Below the pieces are notes generated by a model that saw only the letters and a list, made by a program, of their open reading frames with translations, was not told the DNA's origin and did no database searches. Of a stretch of DNA of 8,503 nucleotides, positions 1-3,977 are shown piece by piece. The position numbers were made by a program, and so were the translations under genes. The stretch is taken from the NCBI GenBank assembly GCA_003724275.1, contig RHFA01000031.1, positions 1-8,503 on the forward strand, read 5' to 3'. The stretch comes from Thaumarchaeota archaeon S13. Lineage in GTDB: Archaea > Thermoproteota > Nitrososphaeria > Nitrososphaerales > Nitrosopumilaceae. Numbering within the stretch: the first letter of the stretch is position 1; each line of letters opens with the position of its first letter.

Positions 1-18
1 CCGCGCGGGCGGGAATGA

Positions 19-26
19 CTAAAATA
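19..26 (+). promoter_or_regulatory. TATA-like box upstream of mre11
   Basis: The AT-rich octamer CTAAAATA stands out in a GC-rich context. Its centre is about 36 nt before the GTG at 59, which predicts a transcription start near 49 and a leader of about 10 nt. The TTG at 35 would lie upstream of that predicted start, which argues against using it. The element is read only by analogy with the boxes in front of the other genes in this window. Confidence 0.4.
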
Positions 27-58
27 GGGACACTTTGGCGCCCTCCGCCAGAAGCGGC

Positions 59-994
59 GTGACGTTTGCGCATATATCAGACACGCACCTGGGACAAAAG
101 CAGTACGGCGCGCAAGAGCGCGAGGAGGACATGTATGGGGCGTTCTCGCAGGCCGTGGACATTTCTATCAGGGACCACGTCGAGTTTGCCCTCATATCAG
201 GGGACCTCTTTGACATGGCCGGCAGGGGCGAGCGCGCCATAGTCGAGTTTGGCCGGCAGGCCGCGCGCCTCGCCGACGCGGGAATACCGTCCTACTATGT
301 GCTCGGCGAGCACGACACGGCCAGGATTGGCGCGACGCCGCTTGACTTTGCGCGCCATGGGCTCTCCCCTGCCCTGCACGCGGGCGCAGGCCAGCCCATA
401 GAGGTCGGGGACACGCTGATCATCGGGTTTGACATGTTTGCCCCCGACGAGCTCGGCAGGGCGCACGTGCACCTCAAGGCGGCCGGGGAGATCGCAAGGG
501 CCCACGCGGGCAGGTCCATACTGCTCATGCACCAGGGGATAACAGAGGCCACGGGCGTGCCCGGCGAGCTAGAGACGTCGGCACTCCCGCCGCAGTTCTC
601 CTACTATGCGATGGGCCACCTGCACGACCGCCACGAGGCGCGGCCCGGGGGCCTGGGCGGCCCGATGGCGTATCCGGGCTCGACGGAGGTGGCCATACAC
701 GAGGGCATCACGGGCCACAAAAAGGGGTTTTACGAGGTCGACCTCTCCGGAGACGGGGCGTCGCTGTCGTGGATTGGCCTGGACACGCGCCCGCACGTCT
801 CGTTTGGGGCAGCCTATGGCGAGCTCGCCTCGCGCGCCGCCGAGTTCGCCGCCGCGGCGTCCGCATGCAAAAAGAGGCCAGTCGTGGGCCTCAGCCTGAC
901 CGGCGAGTTTGACGCCGCCGAGGCGCGCAGGCTCGCCGCTCCCATACGCGAGGCCTCGATCTGGTGCCAGATCACCTCGGCGGGCCGGCCCTAG
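59..994 (+). CDS. mre11: Mre11-type DNA double-strand-break repair nuclease
   Basis: This is a metallophosphoesterase of the Mre11/SbcD family, about 311 aa, which with Rad50 processes DNA ends in break repair. From the GTG at 59 the metal-site residues are D8 and H10 (SDTHLG), D49 (GDLFD), E84-H85 (GEHD), H158 (MHQG), and H187 and H189 (GHLH). The first five fall at exactly the residue numbers of Pyrococcus furiosus Mre11 (D8, H10, D49, N84, H85), which supports GTG 59 over the in-frame TTG at 35. The usual Asn of GNHD is Glu here; the catalytic His beside it is kept. The C-terminal 120 residues would form a short capping domain. No Rad50, HerA or NurA gene is in the window, though one may lie outside it. 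The family call is firm; the exact start is less so. Confidence 0.92.
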   Translation: MTFAHISDTHLGQKQYGAQEREEDMYGAFSQAVDISIRDHVEFALISGDLFDMAGRGERAIVEFGRQAARLADAGIPSYYVLGEHDTARIGATPLDFARHGLSPALHAGAGQPIEVGDTLIIGFDMFAPDELGRAHVHLKAAGEIARAHAGRSILLMHQGITEATGVPGELETSALPPQFSYYAMGHLHDRHEARPGGLGGPMAYPGSTEVAIHEGITGHKKGFYEVDLSGDGASLSWIGLDTRPHVSFGAAYGELASRAAEFAAAASACKKRPVVGLSLTGEFDAAEARRLAAPIREASIWCQITSAGRP

Positions 995-1007
995 GCGCGG
1001 CATATAC

Positions 1008-1015
1008 TCTTATTT
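1008..1015 (+). promoter_or_regulatory. TATA-like box for the PLD-like gene
   Basis: TCTTATTT is centred about 26 nt before the ATG at 1038, the spacing expected for a leaderless archaeal transcript. It lies in the 43-bp gap after the mre11 stop, so this gene probably has its own promoter. A second AT-rich stretch, CATATACT at 1001-1008, is farther away and fits less well. Confidence 0.5.
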
Positions 1016-1037
1016 GCCGCCGACGGCGCGCGCGCCG

Positions 1038-1685
1038 ATGGCGCTGCGCGACATTGGCCTCAAGCAAGAGTACCGGTCCGACCGCGACGACATTGTCCAC
1101 GGGTTTTTTGTCAGGTGCCTTGCAAGCTCCGTGAGCTATGACCGGTCCATAGAGCACGCGTCCGTCAAGAGCCTCACGACGCTGGCCCTGAGCTCGACGC
1201 ACGCGGGGATGCGCCTGCGCATAGTCTCGGGCAACAGGTTTCGAGCGTCAGACATTGCCACGCTCACGAGGCTCTTTTCCGAAAAGGGCGACGCGCGCGG
1301 CGGGGCGGGCATACGCGAGGGCAAGCTCGCAGCGATGCGCGAGATGATCCGCGAGGGCCGCCTGCAGATCAAGGTCGCCATACCGAGCTCCGAGGACATT
1401 GTGGGCGCGTTCACCGAGAGGATTGGCATATTCACCGACGAGGCCGGAGACATTGTCGCGTTTACGGGAACGTCAAACCGCACGTTTGACGCGCAAAACC
1501 TCGACTTTGAGTCGATCGACGTGTTTACGTCGTGGGAGGACGCCTCGAGGGTCGATACAAAGGTGAGGGACTTTGGCAAGCTCTGGGCCAACGAGACGCG
1601 CTACCTGTCGGTCTTTGACTTTGCGCGCGCCGAGTCCGAGAACCTGCTAAAGTACTCCTCGTCGTGGGCCGTCTCCCTTGAGTGA
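1038..1685 (+). CDS. Stand-alone phospholipase-D-like protein with altered HKD motif
   Basis: About 215 aa. The arrangement resembles the PLD-like domain found at the N-terminus of some DEAD/DEAH or SNF2-type helicases: an N-terminal SYDRSIEHAS segment (33-42), a strand with LRIVSGN (60-66), an acidic helix, IKVAIPS (111-117), FTERIGIF (125-132) and FTGTSNRTF (142-150). In that family the FTERIGIF position normally reads FHEKIGIF and the GTSN position GSxN. Here the catalytic His and Lys are Thr126 and Arg128, while Asn147 is kept, so hydrolysis by the usual mechanism looks unlikely. No helicase part follows; the frame ends inside the oppositely oriented endA. The ATG at 1038 is chosen because a TATA-like box lies about 26 nt upstream and because the longer in-frame extension back to 909 overlaps mre11 without looking conserved. 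It could be a domain-sized survivor of a larger protein or a binding-only protein. Family placement is from motif memory only. Confidence 0.6.
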   Translation: MALRDIGLKQEYRSDRDDIVHGFFVRCLASSVSYDRSIEHASVKSLTTLALSSTHAGMRLRIVSGNRFRASDIATLTRLFSEKGDARGGAGIREGKLAAMREMIREGRLQIKVAIPSSEDIVGAFTERIGIFTDEAGDIVAFTGTSNRTFDAQNLDFESIDVFTSWEDASRVDTKVRDFGKLWANETRYLSVFDFARAESENLLKYSSSWAVSLE

Positions 1686-2237
1686 GGCCCCCTCGCGTGC
1701 CCTGTTCTCGGGGAACGCCGACGGGGACACCTTGTAGTATATGACCTCGCCGCGGCCGTCGATGACGGCGACTATGGGCTCCTTGCCCATGCGGACCATC
1801 TCGGAGACCTTTTCCTGCAGCGCCCCGGCCGTCTCGCGCTCCCCGTCGCTAAAGCCAAAGACCAGGTATCGCGCGCCCTTTTTCCCATAGTCGCCGCGGT
1901 CGTACACGCAAAAGTCGGTCCCAAACCCAAAGCCGTTGCGCACGGTATAGCCGCGCGCGCGCAGGTCGCGGTACACGAGAAAGCGCTCCAGCGCTCGCGC
2001 GTCGCGCCGCCGCGCCGAGCGCATGAGCTCCTCAAACCCGACGGCCCGCCTCCCGCGCCGGACCTCGAGGGCCCCGCGGTGCACGAGGTAGAGGGCCTCG
2101 TGCGCGGCGAGGGCCTGAAAGCCGCCGGACTCCTCGCCATACCCGTCGCCGCGCAGCTCGGCGCCCCCGTCGGCGTCGGCCACGCTGACGCCATGCCCTG
2201 AGATCGCGCCAGAGAACCTCGGCCCCGCCTCCTCCAT
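1647..2237 (-). CDS. endA: tRNA-splicing endonuclease subunit, EndA family
   Basis: About 196 aa. The C-terminal domain has the EndA signature: FLVYRDLRARGY (86-97), GFGTDFCVY (104-112), RYLVFG (123-128) and a final VIDGRGEVIYYKV (158-170). EndA-family enzymes cut introns from precursor tRNA using a Tyr/His/Lys triad. Aligned to that pattern, Tyr112 and Lys152 are in place, but the His position, three residues before the YLV Tyr, is Gly121. Many archaea use an (alpha-beta)2 enzyme in which one subunit is structural, so this may be the structural partner; alternatively the alignment is shifted. The N-terminal 45 residues are poorly alignable and the last 25 are a basic tail. The tail reads over the end of the PLD-like gene for 39 bp. 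The ATG at 2237 has a TATA-like box 27-28 nt upstream. Confidence 0.87.
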   Translation of the reverse strand: MEEAGPRFSGAISGHGVSVADADGGAELRGDGYGEESGGFQALAAHEALYLVHRGALEVRRGRRAVGFEELMRSARRRDARALERFLVYRDLRARGYTVRNGFGFGTDFCVYDRGDYGKKGARYLVFGFSDGERETAGALQEKVSEMVRMGKEPIVAVIDGRGEVIYYKVSPSAFPENRAREGASLKGDGPRRGVL

Positions 2238-2259
2238 GCGGCGCCCCCGCGCGATTTTT

Positions 2260-2269
2260 CAATATAAGG
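2260..2269 (-). promoter_or_regulatory. TATA-like box for endA
   Basis: Read on the minus strand this is CCTTATATTG, centred 27-28 nt before the endA ATG. That fits a leaderless transcript. It shares the 98-bp divergent intergenic region with the L10e promoter. Confidence 0.6.
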
Positions 2270-2302
2270 ATCGCGCCCCCGGCCGCGGCAGGCCTGACAG
2301 GG

Positions 2303-2310
2303 TTAAATAT
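2303..2310 (+). promoter_or_regulatory. TATA box for L10e gene
   Basis: TTAAATAT is the best TATA-like match in the window. Its centre is 29-30 nt before the ATG at 2336. The upstream in-frame ATG at 2309 lies inside this box, so it cannot be the start codon if the box is used. Confidence 0.65.
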
Positions 2311-2335
2311 GGCCTCCCCCCGCGCGCGCGCCGTC

Positions 2336-2827
2336 ATGCACGGGGCAAACTACCGACACGGGACGGGCCAGCCGTACACGAGGAAAAAGTACATCAAGGG
2401 CAAGCCGCAGTCAAAGATAGCAAAGTTCCAGGGGGGCCGAGCCGGCGAGTATGACGTGTGCGTGCAGCTGCTCGTGCGCGAAAAGGTCCAGATACGCCAC
2501 ATGGCAATCGAGTCCGCGCGCCTCGCCGCAAACAAGACGCTCGAAAAGACGACCGGCGAGACGGGCTACTTTTCGCGCCTCCGCATATACCCCCACGTCC
2601 TGCTGCGCGAGAACAAGATGATCGCCGCCGCCGGCGCCGACAGGCTGCAGGAGGGGATGCGCCGCGCGTTTGGCAAGGCCGTCAGCCTCGCCGCGCGCCT
2701 CAAGGCCGGCCAGTGCGTCATGGAGATGCACGTGAACCGCGAGCATGTCGAGGCGGCAAAAAAGGCCCTCCACATTGCGTGCATAAAGCTGCCCGGCACG
2801 CCGATGATACGCGTGATCGAGAACTAG
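2336..2827 (+). CDS. rpl10e: 50S ribosomal protein L10e (uL16 family)
   Basis: About 163 aa and clearly the archaeal/eukaryotic L10e protein of the large ribosomal subunit, the counterpart of bacterial L16. The recognisable stretches are YTRKKYIKGKPQSKIAKF near the N-terminus, VQIRHMAIESARLAANKTLE in the centre, then RIYPHVLLRENKM, ADRLQEGMRRAFGK, and KKALHIACIKLPGTPM at the end. The start is set at ATG 2336 because a TATA box lies 29-30 nt upstream and the protein then begins MHGANYRH, directly at the conserved part. The nine extra residues obtained from ATG 2309 would be encoded partly by the TATA box. It is transcribed divergently from endA. Its TAG stop overlaps the stop of the minus-strand gene that follows. 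Confidence 0.97.
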   Translation: MHGANYRHGTGQPYTRKKYIKGKPQSKIAKFQGGRAGEYDVCVQLLVREKVQIRHMAIESARLAANKTLEKTTGETGYFSRLRIYPHVLLRENKMIAAAGADRLQEGMRRAFGKAVSLAARLKAGQCVMEMHVNREHVEAAKKALHIACIKLPGTPMIRVIEN

Positions 2828-3084
2828 CGGTCAAGCGCGCGCTCTAGGTCAGGCCCCCTCGCGCCGAGCATGTCGACAAACTCGCGGACCTCCGCCCTCG
2901 TCGGATCCCTGCCGCAGACCCTCCTCGTCTGGTAGTAGAACGAGTTGTAGAGCATTCCGGCCAGCATTGCGTACGGCGTGACGGCGCCGCGCCCCACGGC
3001 GTCGGCGATCTCGACGAGCTCGGCCCTGCGCCCTGTCGCCTCGGAGATCTTTTCCTCGAGGCGCTCCCTCACCCTGCGGTCCAT
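2824..3084 (-). CDS. Small helical protein of unknown function
   Basis: An 86-aa protein, not recognised. It is charged and looks almost wholly alpha-helical: an N-terminal RERLEEKISEATGRR helix, a middle segment with TPYAMLAGMLYNSFYYQTRR rich in aromatic and small hydrophobic residues, and a C-terminal TRAEVREFVDMLG helix. No signal peptide, membrane segment or cysteine pair is seen; there is a single Cys. Support for a real gene comes from its fit: it fills the space between L10e and the Cas4-like gene exactly, its stop shares CTAG with that of L10e, and a TATA-like CTTTTTAG lies about 28 nt before its ATG. The proximity to L10e may be conserved, but that cannot be judged here. Confidence 0.7.
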   Translation of the reverse strand: MDRRVRERLEEKISEATGRRAELVEIADAVGRGAVTPYAMLAGMLYNSFYYQTRRVCGRDPTRAEVREFVDMLGARGPDLERALDR

Positions 3085-3108
3085 GCGCCCCGCGCGCGCG
3101 GCCCGCGA

Positions 3109-3116
3109 CTAAAAAG
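3109..3116 (-). promoter_or_regulatory. TATA-like box for the 86-aa gene
   Basis: CTTTTTAG on the minus strand is centred about 28 nt before the ATG at 3084. It is a weaker match to the archaeal consensus than the L10e box, but it is the only AT-rich stretch at the right distance in an otherwise GC-only region. Confidence 0.45.
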
Positions 3117-3126
3117 CGTGCCGCGC

Positions 3127-3158
3127 GCCGGCGGCGTTTTATACGGGGGCCGGCGGCG
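3127..3158. repeat. Two direct copies of GCCGGCGGCG flanking a TATA box
   Basis: An exact 10-bp direct repeat, GCCGGCGGCG, occurs at 3127-3136 and 3149-3158, 22 bp apart start to start. It sits immediately before the TATA-like box and between that box and the start codon of the Cas4-like gene. This spacing of about two helical turns would suit a regulator dimer, but GC-rich low-complexity sequence produces such repeats by chance. Confidence 0.4.
3137..3144 (+). promoter_or_regulatory. TATA box for the Cas4-like nuclease gene
   Basis: TTTTATAC is centred 27-28 nt before the ATG at 3168, consistent with a leaderless mRNA. It is the only AT-rich stretch in the run of G and C between 3117 and 3167. 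Confidence 0.6.
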
Positions 3159-3167
3159 CGCGGCGCG

Positions 3168-3944
3168 ATGATCGAGGCCGGAGAGGAGGGCGGGACCGCG
3201 CGCGTGAGGGCGTCTGTCACGGACTTTGTCAATGTCATGGGGTACTGTGAGCACAAGCTCGACCTTATTGCCAGGGACGTGCAGGTCCCGCAGCCCGAGG
3301 CGGTCCGGCGCGGGGGAGAGGCGCACGTCATGGAGGAGGAGCGCGACGCCAGGGACGTCGCCGAGAGGATTGTGCGCGGCGAGCTCGTGCCGGCGACCGA
3401 GGAGGCGATCGCCGACCCCGCCGCGGCAATAGAGATCGAGCGCGAGAGCGTCTACACGACGTACGAGTCCCCCGTCGCCGTCGCCGGCCGGACCGCGCAT
3501 GTCCGCCTCGTCGGGAGGGCCGACAAGGTCTGCCGCGTGGGCGGCGCGCTGCGCGTCGTCGACAACAAGTTTGCCTCCAACCCGTCAAGGTACGAGGGCC
3601 GCGACGGGCCGTTCCTGGACCAGAGGCTTCAGGTCCTCACGTACCTAAACTCGTCGTTCTCGCCGGACCAGTCGCGCTCAGAGTCCCTTGACATACCCCA
3701 CGAGCGCAAGGAGTGGTCCGTGCAGATACACGACGCGGCCACGCGCGAGCCGGCCGTCACGTTTGTGGGGACGCAGGACGAGCGCGACCTGGCCCTGCTC
3801 GCCTCGCACCTGGCGCGCTTTGCGGGCATTGCGCTGGGGTGGGTCGAGCCGGCCCACCACGACAACCCGCGCAAGTGCCGCCCGTGCCAGTATGTCGGCG
3901 TGTGCGAGTTTGCGCTGCGCGGCGAGCCGGCAGCCAAGGGTTAA
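3168..3944 (+). CDS. Cas4/RecB-like PD-(D/E)XK nuclease with Fe-S cysteines
   Basis: About 258 aa. The residues follow the Cas4/Dna2-type exonuclease plan: Cys27 (YCEHK) near the N-terminus, His53 (GGEAH) in the first active-site helix, Asp119 (GRADK), Asp132-x-Lys134 (VVDNKF) as the (D/E)xK motif, Gln155 (LQVLTYL) in the QhxxY helix, and a C-terminal Cys237-x2-Cys240-x5-Cys246. Together with Cys27 these would hold a 4Fe-4S cluster. Such proteins degrade or trim single-stranded DNA ends. No cas1, cas2 or CRISPR array lies in the window, so a role in adaptation is not indicated; a solo repair nuclease is more likely. The start at ATG 3168 is supported by the TATA box 27-28 nt upstream. The gene is followed after 33 bp by metH. 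Confidence 0.78.
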   Translation: MIEAGEEGGTARVRASVTDFVNVMGYCEHKLDLIARDVQVPQPEAVRRGGEAHVMEEERDARDVAERIVRGELVPATEEAIADPAAAIEIERESVYTTYESPVAVAGRTAHVRLVGRADKVCRVGGALRVVDNKFASNPSRYEGRDGPFLDQRLQVLTYLNSSFSPDQSRSESLDIPHERKEWSVQIHDAATREPAVTFVGTQDERDLALLASHLARFAGIALGWVEPAHHDNPRKCRPCQYVGVCEFALRGEPAAKG

Positions 3945-3948
3945 GTAA
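3941..3948 (+). promoter_or_regulatory. Possible TATA-like box for metH
   Basis: TTAAGTAA overlaps the TAA stop of the nuclease gene and is centred about 33 nt before the ATG at 3978, which would give a leader of roughly 7 nt. The match is modest; co-transcription with the upstream gene is an equal possibility given the 33-bp gap. Confidence 0.35.
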
Positions 3949-3977
3949 GCGCGCCGTGACGGGGCGCGCGAGGCGCG

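Noticed and set aside
35..58. TTG at 35 as the start of the Mre11 protein
   Set aside because: The eight extra residues show no conserved features, the TTG lies upstream of the predicted transcription start, and GTG 59 restores the residue numbering of P. furiosus Mre11.
15..62. Small frame beginning ATGACTAAAATAG at the left edge
   Set aside because: Only 15 codons, spanning the TATA-like box, with no support as a gene or leader peptide.
909..1037. N-terminal extension of the PLD-like protein
   Set aside because: The 43 residues are Arg/Pro-rich shadow of mre11 and cross the TATA-like box; ATG 1038 is the better start.
3168..3944. CRISPR-Cas locus inferred from the Cas4-like gene
   Set aside because: No regularly spaced repeats and no cas1, cas2 or effector gene were found in the window.
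59..3944. Mre11, PLD-like and Cas4-like genes as one defence island
   Set aside because: A tRNA-splicing gene and a ribosomal protein gene lie between them on separate promoters, and base composition is uniform, so ordinary chromosomal neighbours are the simpler reading.
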